A stretch of 39,056 nucleotides of DNA from Prevotella sp. OH937_COT-195 (lineage in GTDB: Bacteria > Bacteroidota > Bacteroidia > Bacteroidales > Bacteroidaceae). The DNA is taken from NCBI RefSeq assembly GCF_003932845.1, contig NZ_RQZH01000026.1:1-39056 (forward strand), given 5' to 3'. Positions 15,278 through 23,637 of the stretch are shown piece after piece; the first letter of the stretch is position 1; each line of letters begins with the position of its first letter. A model generated the notes under the pieces. That model was not told the origin of the DNA, ran no database searches, and worked only from the letters and a program-made list of their open reading frames with translations. The position numbers and the translations under genes were made by a program.

Positions 15278-15757
15278 TTACGGCAACTCCGTGCCGCCGC
15301 CCGACGATGTTCCGGATTCGTCAGTTTCGACCTTTCCTTTCCATTCCTCCCACTCGATGTCCACGTCGGAGAGTCCGCGCACGGCACGGCGACCACTGCC
15401 TCCGCCCGCGAGAGAGCCGCCTCCGCGGAAACGGGTCTCGGGAATGAAGCGCACGCGCACGCCGTTGATGAGGGCGGCGGTCACTTCCTTCTCCGTGGCC
15501 ACGCCGTTCTTGTTGGTCGCCGCCGTGAAGTAGAACGAGCCGATGCCGTCGAGCTTCACCGAGCGGCCCTGCGCCATGTAGTCGCCCATCACGCCGCCGA
15601 GGGCGGTCAGTACGGCGCGCACGTCGGCGGGACTGACGGTCGATTCGGCTGCCAGTCGTTTTGCCACCTGCTCGGTAGTGATTGCCGAGCCTACCAGAAC
15701 GGACTTGGGATACCACTTGCCGTTCACCTTCATCTTCATTTTCCTGTAGAATGCCAT
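15278..15757 (-). CDS. HU-like (HU-related, Bacteroidetes type) DNA-binding protein
   Basis: The 159-aa product has an HU/IHF fold in residues 1-105: AITTEQVAKRLAAES, then VSPADVRAVLTALGGVMGDYMAQGRSVKLDGIGSF-like blocks of the 'histone-like, putative' Bacteroidetes family. It continues into a glycine-rich, acidic, low-complexity tail. Family members bend or bind DNA; many copies exist in Bacteroidales, often next to surface-protein or mobile loci. The gene is strikingly GC-rich compared with its flanks, so it was probably acquired separately from the Panacea pair. Three 22-bp repeats lie 48 bases upstream and may be its operator. Confidence 0.85.
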   Translation of the reverse strand: MAFYRKMKMKVNGKWYPKSVLVGSAITTEQVAKRLAAESTVSPADVRAVLTALGGVMGDYMAQGRSVKLDGIGSFYFTAATNKNGVATEKEVTAALINGVRVRFIPETRFRGGGSLAGGGSGRRAVRGLSDVDIEWEEWKGKVETDESGTSSGGGTELP

Positions 15758-15804
15758 AGTTTTGATTGTTTTGTGCCTCGGAGCGGTGGAAATGTTAACA
15801 ACGA

Positions 15805-15863
15805 CTAAAGTATAAGTAGCCTGGCACTGAAGTATAAGTAGTGCCCCGCTGAAGTATATTTAG
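15805..15863. repeat. Three 22-bp-period repeats upstream of the HU-like gene
   Basis: Units start at 15805 (CTAAAGTATAAGTAG), 15827 (CTGAAGTATAAGTAG) and 15849 (CTGAAGTATATTTAG), with an exact period of 22 bases, about two helical turns. Equal phasing suggests cooperative protein binding on one DNA face. Confidence 0.8.
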
Positions 15864-15994
15864 CCGGTGTTTCCATATACACCACCCATCGGCTGGTTAA
15901 TGATATGTTAATAAATCTGCAATGCCTACGTAAATACATTGGCACACTGACCACACGACGGAAAACGGAAATCTTGGCGGCGGTGGAAAACAAT

Positions 15995-16025
15995 CGTCCC
16001 ACGCCATTGCTTGGGGCGTGGGACG
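15995..16025 (-). terminator. Terminator of the PIN toxin/antitoxin operon
   Basis: A perfect 11-bp stem CGTCCCACGCC / GGCGTGGGACG with a 9-base loop lies 12 bases past the toxin stop codon. Confidence 0.8.
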
Positions 16026-16036
16026 GAAAATCAAGG

Positions 16037-16436
16037 TTACAATCCTCGTAGAAGTTTGAAATCTGACAAGTTTATCATCTTGGTCTGTCCGTGACTTTCC
16101 AAGACAAGCAGGTTTTTGTCGCCGGAGACTAAATAGTCTGCCTCGACCCCTTCTGCCAATGATCGCAGATACAAGTCTTTCACATCTCTTATCGGACTCG
16201 TGGCTACATGCTGTATATCAGCATGAGTGCAGTAGTCGTGGATGAGATGAAACAAATCGACAACATCGGCAGCCTTAATGTATCTTCGCTCTGCCAGCTA
16301 CATCTTTTATCTCCTCCAAGAGTTCGGGGCAGACAAAGATGTCGAGCGTCTGGTCTGTCAGGATTCTTTGCATCAAGGCTGTTTGATGCCCAAGCAGGAA
16401 CGAAATCCAGATATTGCAATCAATGACGACTTTCAT
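16037..16436 (-). pseudogene. PIN-domain toxin, frameshifted
   Basis: Translation from ATG 16436 gives MKVVIDCNIWISFLLGHQTALMQ, the N-terminal aspartate strand of COG1569-type PIN toxins, and continues to VCPELLEEIKDVAGRAKIH, then a stop near 16267. The next frame carries the rest: KAADVVDLFHLIHDYC and then RDVKDLYLRSLAEGVEADYLVSGDKNLL with the later catalytic D residues. A one-base shift near 16262-16270 splits the gene. Intact, it would be about 132 aa and act as a ribonuclease toxin. The start codon abuts the antitoxin stop codon (TAAATG), so the two were coupled. It is either decayed or a sequencing error. Confidence 0.8.
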
Positions 16437-16649
16437 TTACTTGGCGTATCTGATGGCACTTACCTCGTTCATGATGTCGTCTTCGGTCAGTTTCGTCGCT
16501 TTCGGACGACTCTTGACAAACGCTTCCAAACGCTGTTCACTCGTCTGTGTCTGCCAGCCGAATTTCTTTGCAAGGTCTTTCAGTAGTTGCCAGTCGCTCC
16601 GTGGAATATCCAGATACACGGATTGCATATTTCCTGTTGTTGTACTCAT
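16437..16649 (-). CDS. Antitoxin of the PIN pair
   Basis: This 70-aa product begins MSTTTGNMQSVYLDIPRSDWQLLKDLAKKFGWQ and carries the pattern of short Bacteroidetes antitoxins that precede COG1569 PIN toxins. The N-terminal half is probably the DNA-binding ribbon-helix-helix-like part, and the C-terminal half (LTEDDIMNEVSAIRYAK) should bind the toxin. It has a strong AAGGAGG ribosome-binding site. It remains intact although its toxin is split, as expected when a toxin is lost first. Confidence 0.75.
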   Translation of the reverse strand: MSTTTGNMQSVYLDIPRSDWQLLKDLAKKFGWQTQTSEQRLEAFVKSRPKATKLTEDDIMNEVSAIRYAK

Positions 16650-16745
16650 AGTTTTACCTCCTTAAATTTGTTTGTCGATATAAAAACTGTGCTGGCGAGG
16701 GCGAAGAAAGCTTGCTTTCCGTTTTCGAACGCCACCAATTTTCTG

Positions 16746-16753
16746 CAAATATA
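16746..16753 (-). promoter_or_regulatory. -7 box of the PIN operon
   Basis: TATATTTG (then C) on the minus strand, about 95 bases before the antitoxin start. Confidence 0.45.
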
Positions 16754-16827
16754 ACACTTTTCAGCAAGAAATCCGTACCGTGTTTCTCGTTTCCGTCGTG
16801 TGTGCCAGTATGTCAAAGAGCGAGGGG

Positions 16828-16863
16828 AGCCTGCCCGTGGGTTGCTTGTTTCACGGACAGGCT
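16828..16863 (-). terminator. Terminator of the fimbrillin-like operon
   Basis: AGCCTG-C-CCGTG pairs with CACGG-A-CAGGCT; one internal mismatch. It lies just past the lipoprotein stop codon at 16874. Confidence 0.7.
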
Positions 16864-16873
16864 GAGGCATGTG

Positions 16874-18568
16874 CTAATCCATAATACCGTTTTGTTCATT
16901 CAGCATGTAGTGGCATCCGTCGGTTCTCCATGTTCCGGTAACCTGTATTTTGTTCTCGTACAGCCTCAAGGAGTAAGCCCGCTGGCGGCCTCCTGCATCA
17001 GGAGCCGACGACTGCGACCAGAAGTAGCCGGCAATGCCCCTGTTGTTCAACTTGCCATCACGGAAATAGCCCGTGAAGGGGAGGAAGAAGTATTTGCCGT
17101 TGTTTGGTTTGGGTTCGCCGGTCTTCAAATTAGTGTATGTATAGTTCACATCGCCACCATAGCGATAGTCGCTTCCGTCTGGCGATTTGTCTTTTCTGAA
17201 CCCTGAGATATTCGCCTTCTTGTAAAACCACATGCCGCCCTTGTAGAGATGACCGGTTCCTGGCATGGTCCATGGCCTGTCTTTCTCCACATGCGGATTA
17301 CCTTTCTGCACAAGCCACAGCAGTTGGTTGACGCTAAGCAGGCGACAGCCGCCGCCCGTATAAATGGTGGTATGGGTATCGGGACCGCTGCCAGATAGCA
17401 CTGCCTGTACGGGATAGTTCTGCGAGTTAGACAAACCAGAAAGGGGTGCGCCTGATGTGCTTACACTGTATGGAGGATAGCCTGATGCAGATTCTCCGTT
17501 TAGTACGGGTGGAGTTGCAGCCTTCCAGTAGTGGGCTGTATAGTTTGCGTCCCACATCCAGTAATCATATTGGTCGTGTGTCTCAAACCTGATATCCGGG
17601 TCAATGCGTCGGTTGCGGCCGGGCTTCAGGGTCACGTTGTTGTATCGTTTGGCAAACTTGCCCTCCGTCTTCGTGGCCGAGTCATATACGGTGTATTCCA
17701 CCTCTATCCAACTGTATGTGCCCGGGGCGATGACCATCGTGCAGGCGTTCTTCTGCCAGTCGGTGGAGCCGGGCAGCGGACAGCCCACAACTCCGCCGCT
17801 CGTGGGCGTCAATGTGATGGCCGTGGAAGAACTGGACAGCGGCGTGGCATTGTCGGCTATCTTGTTGGTGCTGAAATCATACACGCCGGCGATGGGCTTG
17901 TTGGCCTTCACCCTGATTTTCGTCACTTTCACCGTATTGGCAAAGTTGTGGGTGGAGTGAGGCGTGAAAGTTAGGTACGACGCACGGTGGGTGAGCGTGA
18001 AGAGGTAGCGTTTTTGAGTGGCATCATACCTCGCTATGGCACTCGCGCAGTCGCCGTTGATGCCTAAGTTGTGGTTGTTGGGAAACTTGGTTGTTTCCTG
18101 ATTTATTCTGATAGTCACCCTGTCGCCCACGGTGTTGCCCTTGCCCGTGTAGCGCACCACATATTCTGATTTGTTATAGTGCCCCTTGAACCAGAACGAG
18201 GCGCGGGGTACTTTGTTGTCACCACTCTGTGTCATCAGGGCTTTGATGCTGCTGCGGTAACTCTTTATCAGGTTGGGCGTAGCCGTGGGGTCTAAGAGCC
18301 ACAACTCGTCGCCCTCCTTCCAGTAGAAGTCGAGCTGGCTGCCGGTGTAGAAGCCCGCCGTGCGGGTTTGCGGAGTGCTTGCCGGGACGGCAGCCTCGCC
18401 GGGCATGCCTTCGTTCTTGATTTCCTCCTCGACCATGGCAAACTCGGTCAGTCCGGTCAGGTCTTCCTCACCCTGTCGGGCGGTGTCTTGCGCAGTCTCG
18501 TCATTGCTGCAGCCTGCGAGTGCCAGCAAGGCAGCGGCTGCCAATGACAACAATTTGTAATGTTTCAT
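16874..18568 (-). CDS. Fimbrillin-like surface lipoprotein
   Basis: The 564-aa product has a lipoprotein signal with LALAGC-SND lipobox (Cys near residue 20). A beta-rich region follows with TRTAGFYTGSQLDFYWKEGDELWL, typical of the start of Mfa-like/fimbrillin family domains. A second part has motifs seen in Bacteroidales fibrobacter-type paralogous or BACON-adjacent adhesin ends (GKYFFLPFTGYFRDG ... GYFWSQSSAPDAGG...YSLRLY). Proteins of this kind are exported to the outer surface and form or cap fimbriae or adhesins. It is the second gene after a 74-aa protein, in an operon with a long leader containing a dinucleotide repeat. Confidence 0.75.
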   Translation of the reverse strand: MKHYKLLSLAAAALLALAGCSNDETAQDTARQGEEDLTGLTEFAMVEEEIKNEGMPGEAAVPASTPQTRTAGFYTGSQLDFYWKEGDELWLLDPTATPNLIKSYRSSIKALMTQSGDNKVPRASFWFKGHYNKSEYVVRYTGKGNTVGDRVTIRINQETTKFPNNHNLGINGDCASAIARYDATQKRYLFTLTHRASYLTFTPHSTHNFANTVKVTKIRVKANKPIAGVYDFSTNKIADNATPLSSSSTAITLTPTSGGVVGCPLPGSTDWQKNACTMVIAPGTYSWIEVEYTVYDSATKTEGKFAKRYNNVTLKPGRNRRIDPDIRFETHDQYDYWMWDANYTAHYWKAATPPVLNGESASGYPPYSVSTSGAPLSGLSNSQNYPVQAVLSGSGPDTHTTIYTGGGCRLLSVNQLLWLVQKGNPHVEKDRPWTMPGTGHLYKGGMWFYKKANISGFRKDKSPDGSDYRYGGDVNYTYTNLKTGEPKPNNGKYFFLPFTGYFRDGKLNNRGIAGYFWSQSSAPDAGGRQRAYSLRLYENKIQVTGTWRTDGCHYMLNEQNGIMD

Positions 18569-18610
18569 GTTCTTTCTTCGTTTGTAAAACTTGGTATTTT
18601 CTAATACGCC

Positions 18611-18835
18611 CTATTCATCCCACAGGTTGTGTGTCGATCCGGATAGACCCTCTTCTTCGTCGAACCATAGGGCACCGCCTTTGGCATTCAACTCCTCGTC
18701 GTCACCGGCAGAATGGTGCCCGCCCGTTACCGGTCCCGAATCTGACCCTGCCAGAATATGGCGGTCATGAACAACTCGAATACACTCTATCTGAGGTTTT
18801 ATGTACCTCGGTTTTTCTACTTGTTTTTTCTTCAT
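18611..18835 (-). CDS. Short conserved Bacteroidales-type protein upstream of fimbrillin-like gene
   Basis: The 74-aa product has the layout MKKK...YIKPQIECIRV...HILAGSDSG, a G/H/D-rich linker, then AKGGALWFDEEE and a C-terminal NLWDE. Small proteins with YxKP...LAGS and a terminal acidic WFDE/NLWDE are frequent in Prevotella/Bacteroides genomes, often next to fimbrillin-type genes; their role is unknown. The LAGS followed by a low-complexity tail is reminiscent of a leader/core peptide, but I see no modifying enzyme nearby. It is 42 bases upstream of the lipoprotein and cotranscribed. Confidence 0.65.
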   Translation of the reverse strand: MKKKQVEKPRYIKPQIECIRVVHDRHILAGSDSGPVTGGHHSAGDDEELNAKGGALWFDEEEGLSGSTHNLWDE

Positions 18836-19024
18836 TCTTTGATGATTCTTATATGTTACACTTATCTTTGTTTCTTGGAGTTAATTTGCTCTTTCGGCAC
18901 CTGCCAAAAGGACATGACAATTCGGGCAAGGGAAACTCCAGGGAGTCCTTTGCCTAAAGGGGTTGCGCGGTTGTCCTCGCGCGCGTATGCGAAAAAGTCT
19001 TGGGGTGACGTTACGCCGGTAGCG

Positions 19025-19086
<62 letters not shown>

Positions 19087-19099
19087 ACAAATTATTTGG

Positions 19100-19328
19100 A
19101 ACTGCCAAATAATCCGATGACCAATTTACGGCATTTTTCACGCAGCAATCCGCAGAAGATACTATACGAGAATCCGCAGAAAAACCTCCGTTTTCCTGCA
19201 TTGCGCATATACCTTTATTATATAAGGAAATCTGCCGTGAATGGTTATGTCTCTCTAACGTGTTCAATATCCGATGATTAGGATTCGGGGACAAAGGTAA
19301 TGCTTATTTTATTAACTGCCAAATAATC
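19100..19328. repeat. Direct repeat of AACTGCCAAATAATC
   Basis: The same 15 bases occur at 19100-19114 and 19314-19328. On the minus strand each begins GATTATTTGG and so carries a -33 TTTG. The first copy also pairs with the adjoining ATTATTTGG (19091-19099) as a 9-bp inverted repeat. Confidence 0.8.
19292..19323 (-). promoter_or_regulatory. Promoter of the fimbrillin-like operon
   Basis: On the minus strand TTTG (19320-19323), 20 bases, then TACCTTTG (19292-19299) fit the Bacteroidetes consensus. The leader to the 74-aa gene would be about 450 bases and includes the CT tract. Confidence 0.65.
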
Positions 19329-19354
19329 AGCAAGATTTTTGTTTTACGGCGGGG

Positions 19355-19821
19355 ATGAACATGTTTATAGACGGCTTTTATTCCGCCTACTCAAAGAATG
19401 AGACAGGACGTTTGTGGCAGAGCTTGTTCTGTTCGATGCCGGCAAAGATTCAGGAACTGATGCTCAAACACGACATCACACAGTTGCAGAACGACCCTAC
19501 CTATACGATAGACGCCTCGAACGGCGTGTACCTTGTCTTCATGATTATCGGCACATCGGCTACTTCACCATTCCGACGGTTGCGGGCTGGGTGATACAGG
19601 CAGGTGGAGCGGGTAATTTCGGCAAGAACGTGAACTATGCGGCAGGAAAGGGAGCCGGTATTGCAGGTGCTGTGGGTGGAGCCGTTGGCGGTTTCGCCGG
19701 AGGACACGCACGAAACGTGATGAACTATGCAGGGAGCAAAGGAAAAGAGATCGCCGGGAAATTATTTCATCGGGGAGGAAACAAATCATCGGAATCATCC
19801 GAACCATCGGAACAAAACTAA
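19355..19821 (+). pseudogene. traJ: traJ, C-terminal remnant, frameshifted
   Basis: Only about the last 145 residues of TraJ remain: LWQSLFCSMPAKIQELMLKHDI...ASNGVYLVFMIIGT in one frame, then GYFTIPTVAGWVIQAGGAGNFGKNVN and a glycine-rich tail (AGAVGGAVGGFAGGHARN) in the next frame. One base seems lost near 19552-19557 (expected TVGYF). TraJ is a polytopic inner-membrane VirB6-like protein of over 300 aa, so the membrane core is missing. The first residues (MNMFIDGFYSAYSKNETG) resemble TraO more than TraJ; see the finding on this junction. traK follows after 6 bases. Confidence 0.8.
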
Positions 19822-19827
19822 AAAGCT

Positions 19828-20451
19828 ATGGAATTTAAGTCATTAAAGAATATCGAAACAAGTTTCAGGCAGATACGCCTCTTTACCTTGGTTGTCGTCT
19901 GCCTGTGTGCCGCCCTTGCGGGCTATTCGGTATGGAGTGCCTACTCCTTTGCCGAAGCCCAAAGGCAGAAAATCTATGTGTTGGACGGCGGTAAGTCGCT
20001 GATGCTCGCCCTTTCGCAGGATCTGTCACAGAACAGACCCGCAGAAGCCAAGGAGCATGTGCGCCGCTTCCACGAACTGTTCTTCACCCTTTCGCCCGAT
20101 AAGAGTGCCATCGAGGGGAATATCTCCCGTGCGCTGCTCTTGGCGGACAAGAGTGCCTACAACTACTATCGGGATTTCTCAGAGAAAGGGTACTACAACC
20201 GTATCGTGGCAGGAAACATCAATCAGGTCGTGCAGGTGGACAGCGTTCTCTGCGACTTCGACCGCTATCCCTATGCGGTACGGACGTATGCCCGACAAAT
20301 GATTATCCGTGCCACCAACGTGACCGAGCGCAGTCTCGTGACCGTCTGCCGCCTGCTCAATACGAGTCGCAGCGATGACAATCCGAACGGTTTCAACATC
20401 GAGGGATTCGAGATAATGGAGAATAAGGACATCAGTACCCGCAAGCGATGA
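19828..20451 (+). CDS. traK: TraK, conjugative transfer protein
   Basis: The 207-aa product has a single N-terminal transmembrane helix (residues about 18-38) and a periplasmic domain with the conserved blocks VWSAYSFAEAQRQKIYVLDGGKSLMLALSQD and NNYYRDFSEKGYYNRIVAGNINQ. This is the Bacteroidetes TraK family, comparable to VirB8 in layout, an inner-membrane component of the channel. It is intact and overlaps traL by 4 bases. Confidence 0.92.
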   Translation: MEFKSLKNIETSFRQIRLFTLVVVCLCAALAGYSVWSAYSFAEAQRQKIYVLDGGKSLMLALSQDLSQNRPAEAKEHVRRFHELFFTLSPDKSAIEGNISRALLLADKSAYNYYRDFSEKGYYNRIVAGNINQVVQVDSVLCDFDRYPYAVRTYARQMIIRATNVTERSLVTVCRLLNTSRSDDNPNGFNIEGFEIMENKDISTRKR

Positions 20452-20780
20452 AAAAGAAAAGTCTGTTCCGAATGATGCAGGAGGGAGCGGAGGCAAGACT
20501 CCGCCGCCTGTGTGGACGCATCCCCACTCATCTGAGGCTGTATGTCGTCCTGACAATGCTTCTCTTTTTCGCCTTCCTTGCCAACTATGTTTTCTTCAAC
20601 GGTTTGTACCGTATTTTCTCAGACGGAGACTCCAAAGAGGAAACGTTACCGGCAATCGAGCATATAGAAGCCCCTGAAGTAAGGCGGTTCTATCCCAATG
20701 ACAGTATCAACCTATTAAAGTATTACGATTATGTTCCCATTCAAAAGAAAGACAGCCTCCGACACGAGCACATCGCCTGA
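20448..20780 (+). CDS. traL: TraL, small membrane transfer protein
   Basis: The 110-aa product is basic at the N-terminus, has one hydrophobic helix (LYVVLTMLLFFAFLANYVFF, residues about 31-50), and ends in a short polar tail. It matches Bacteroidetes TraL (DUF3989 type) by position and layout. Its 3' end overlaps traM by 50 bases, an unusually long but normal overlap for this operon type. Confidence 0.85.
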   Translation: MKKKSLFRMMQEGAEARLRRLCGRIPTHLRLYVVLTMLLFFAFLANYVFFNGLYRIFSDGDSKEETLPAIEHIEAPEVRRFYPNDSINLLKYYDYVPIQKKDSLRHEHIA

Positions 20781-22092
20781 GCTGACGGAGGAAGAGAGAC
20801 AAAGACGAAAGAAGTTTGTCATTTATCCCCTGATGTTCCTGCTTTTTGCAGGCTCCATGTGGCTCATCTTCGCTCCATCGGAGAAAGAAGAGGAGAAACA
20901 AGTAAAGGGCTTCAACACGGAAGTGCCCGACCCGATGGCAGCCGAACTGATCGGTGATAAGAAGAAAGCCTACGAGAAGGAGATAATGGAACAGAAGGAA
21001 CAGGAACGAAGTCAGGCGATGCAAAGCCTCAGTTCCATGTTCGGTGAAATGACAGGAGGACAACCGGCACAGAGTTCCGAAGAGTTGGCTTTGAAGGCAG
21101 ACGCATCAGAAAGAGATAACGGCTTCGGCTCTCGCACCACTGCTTCGCAAGCCGGATTCCACGCCTCTGCATCCGCCTATCAAGACATCAACCGCACGCT
21201 CGGTAGTTTCTATGAGGCACCGAGAGAAGACCCTGAAAAGGAAGAACTGCGTGCTCGTCTGGAGGAGCTGGAAAACCGTATGAGTAGCGAACAGCAGTCG
21301 CCTGCCATAACTGTAAACGACCAGATGGCATTGCTCGAAAAGTCCTATCAGTTGGCGGCAAAGTATATGCCGTCGGGTGGTGGACAACCATCTTCCAATA
21401 TGATACCGGCATCGGACGGAGAGACGGCTTCCGAGAGGAAAGCGGTCGCAGCCATCCGAAACGGGAAGGCGACAGCTTTTCCCGTTGCTCCTGTGAGCGA
21501 GCAAGTGGTGTCGGCTCTGGCGCAGCCGATGAGCGACTCGACTTTCCGCTCCGAATATGTCAAGGAGAGAAATTTCCTATTTCAAACTGCTATAGGGACA
21601 GCCCCACAGACGAAGAGAAACACCATATCAGCCTGTGTGCATGACAACCAGACGGTTATGGAAGGGCAGACGGTGCGTTTCCGTCTCTTGGAGCCGATGT
21701 TGGTATCGGGCAGGGAGATTCCACGCAACGCCCTCGTCGTGGGAACGGCAAAAGTACAAGGTGAACGGCTTGCCGTTGCCATTTCTTCACTGGAGTATCG
21801 GGGAAATATCATTCCCGTGGAACTGTCGGTCTATGACACGGACGGGCAGGCGGGAATATTCATTCCCGCCTCGATGGAGCGCAGTGCCGCCAAGGAGATT
21901 GCCGCAAACATGGGAACGTCCGTAGGCAGCAGTGTGAACATCTCCACCGATGCGGGGGCACAGCTTGCCTCCGAGCTCGGCAAGGGACTGATACAAGGCA
22001 CTTCGCAGTATTTCTCCAAGAAGATGCGCACTGTCAAGGTGCATCTGAAGGCAGGTTACAAGGTATTGCTCTATCAACCGGACAGCAAATAA
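20731..22092 (+). CDS. traM: TraM, VirB10-like channel protein
   Basis: The 453-aa product has a cytoplasmic start (LTEEERQRRKKFVIYP), a transmembrane helix (about residues 33-50), a long flexible charged linker and a C-terminal domain (from about residue 290: VHDNQTVMEGQTVRFRLLEPM...YRGNIIPVELSVYDTDGQAGIFIP) typical of Bacteroidetes TraM. It spans the periplasm and links inner and outer membrane parts of the type IV secretion system. The start inside traL is supported by conserved EEERQRRKK. It is intact. Confidence 0.93.
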   Translation: MFPFKRKTASDTSTSPELTEEERQRRKKFVIYPLMFLLFAGSMWLIFAPSEKEEEKQVKGFNTEVPDPMAAELIGDKKKAYEKEIMEQKEQERSQAMQSLSSMFGEMTGGQPAQSSEELALKADASERDNGFGSRTTASQAGFHASASAYQDINRTLGSFYEAPREDPEKEELRARLEELENRMSSEQQSPAITVNDQMALLEKSYQLAAKYMPSGGGQPSSNMIPASDGETASERKAVAAIRNGKATAFPVAPVSEQVVSALAQPMSDSTFRSEYVKERNFLFQTAIGTAPQTKRNTISACVHDNQTVMEGQTVRFRLLEPMLVSGREIPRNALVVGTAKVQGERLAVAISSLEYRGNIIPVELSVYDTDGQAGIFIPASMERSAAKEIAANMGTSVGSSVNISTDAGAQLASELGKGLIQGTSQYFSKKMRTVKVHLKAGYKVLLYQPDSK

Positions 22093-22130
22093 TTCACAGT
22101 TATTATTCACCACTTTAATCCAATATAAAA

Positions 22131-23051
22131 ATGAAAAGAACAGTTTTAGCCATCGCCCTGATGCTGGGCGCAGTCTGTGCCAACGCACAGGAAACAACCT
22201 CAACGGGAGACCTCTATCAGGGACTGACCCGAAAAATTACCTTCGAGCGGATGATACCGCCTCACGGCTTGGAAATCACCTATGACAAGACGGTACACAT
22301 CATCTTCCCCTCTGCCGTGCGCTATGTGGATTTGGGTTCGCCCAACCTCATTGCAGGAAAGGCGGACGGAGCGGAGAACGTTATCCGTGTGAAAGCGACG
22401 GTCAAGAACTTCCACGAGGAGACGAACATGAGTGTCATCACCGAAGACGGAGCATTCTACACCTTCAATGTCAAGTATGCCAACGAGCCACTGTTACTCA
22501 ATGTGGAAATGGCGGACTTTATCCACGACGGGGCGAGCGTAAACCGACCGAACAACGCAATGGAGGTTTATCTCAAGGAACTCGGTAGCGAGAGTCCGAT
22601 GCTGGTAAGGCTTATCATGAAGTCCATTCACAAGGAGGACAGGCGGACTGTGAAGCACATCGGCAGCAAGTCCTTCGGTATTCAGTACCTGCTCAAAGGG
22701 TTGTACTCTCATAACGGACTGCTGTATTTCCATACAGAACTGCGCAACAAGTCCAATGTGCCGTTCGACATCGACTTCATCACGTTCAAAATCGTGGACA
22801 AGAAGGTCGCCAAGCAGACCGCCATGCAGGAGCAGGTACTGCTTCCGCTGCGTACCTACAACTATGTTACCTGCGTGGCGGGGCAGAAGAGCGGTCGCAC
22901 GGTATTCACGCTTCAAAAGTTCACCATCCCCGATGACAAGCATCTCATTGTGGAGATGCACGAGAAGAACGGAGGAAGACATCAGTCCTTCGTCGTGGAG
23001 AATGAAGACCTTGTGCGTGCAAGAGTAATTGACGAGCTCAAAGTGAAGTAG
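22131..23051 (+). CDS. traN: TraN, VirB9-like outer channel protein (DUF4138)
   Basis: The 306-aa product has a signal peptide ending VCANAQ (residue about 20) and conserved TraN blocks: LEITYDKTVHIIFPSAVRYVDLGS, MSVITEDGAFYTFNVKY and ELRNKSNVPFDIDFITFKIVDKK. The immunoglobulin-like C-terminal half matches VirB9/TraN, which sits in the outer-membrane core complex with TraM. A 38-base gap separates it from traM, and the traO start follows its stop by 1 base. It is intact. Confidence 0.93.
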   Translation: MKRTVLAIALMLGAVCANAQETTSTGDLYQGLTRKITFERMIPPHGLEITYDKTVHIIFPSAVRYVDLGSPNLIAGKADGAENVIRVKATVKNFHEETNMSVITEDGAFYTFNVKYANEPLLLNVEMADFIHDGASVNRPNNAMEVYLKELGSESPMLVRLIMKSIHKEDRRTVKHIGSKSFGIQYLLKGLYSHNGLLYFHTELRNKSNVPFDIDFITFKIVDKKVAKQTAMQEQVLLPLRTYNYVTCVAGQKSGRTVFTLQKFTIPDDKHLIVEMHEKNGGRHQSFVVENEDLVRARVIDELKVK

Positions 23052-23052
23052 T

Positions 23053-23637
23053 ATGAGAAAGTCTCTGTTTTTTTTATTTGTCGTGTCGCTTGCCCTCCTT
23101 GCAGGGCAGGCACACGCCCAGCACTGTCTGCCCAAGATGAGGGGCATACGTCTGACAACCGGTATGGTGGACGGTTTTTATTCCGCTTCCTCAAAGAATG
23201 AGACGGGATACTCGTTCGGGGCTTCGCTTGCCACCTACACCAAAGGCGGACATCAATGGGTGTTCGGGGCGGAGTATCTCCGCAGATACCACCCTTATCG
23301 GGATAGCCGTATCCCTGTGGAACAGTTCACGGGCGAGGGAGGTTTCTTCTTTGGCGTGCTTTCGGACGGGAGCAAGACCTTCTTCCTCTCTGCCGGTATC
23401 TCAGCCTTGGCTGGATACGAGACGGTCAATGGTGGAAAGAAACTGCTGTTCGATGGCTCTATGCTACGCAATAAGGACGGCTTCCTTTATGGCGGTGCCG
23501 TTACCCTTCAGGCGGAGACCTATCTGACGGACAGGTTGGTGCTACTGCTCTATGGCATGGAGCGTTGCCTATGGGGAAGCTCCACGGGGCGTTTTCATAC
23601 GCAATACGGTGTCGGACTGAAAATAATGATTGACTGA
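23053..23637 (+). CDS. traO: TraO, outer-membrane transfer protein
   Basis: The 194-aa product has a signal peptide (ending GQAHAQ) and the TraO blocks CLPKMRGI, GMVDGFYSASSKNETG, WVFGAEYLRRYHPYRDSRIPVEQFTGEGG and GAVTLQAETYLTDR. The alternating pattern of short strands suggests a small outer-membrane beta-barrel. Its stop overlaps the traP start (TGATG). The DNA coding for DGFYSASSKNETG is very similar to 19367-19400 at the start of the traJ remnant. Confidence 0.92.
   Translation: MRKSLFFLFVVSLALLAGQAHAQHCLPKMRGIRLTTGMVDGFYSASSKNETGYSFGASLATYTKGGHQWVFGAEYLRRYHPYRDSRIPVEQFTGEGGFFFGVLSDGSKTFFLSAGISALAGYETVNGGKKLLFDGSMLRNKDGFLYGGAVTLQAETYLTDRLVLLLYGMERCLWGSSTGRFHTQYGVGLKIMID

Noticed and set aside
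15805..15863. CRISPR array
   Set aside because: The repeats are 15 bases with 7-base gaps and only three units, and no cas gene is present; more like operator or iteron sites.
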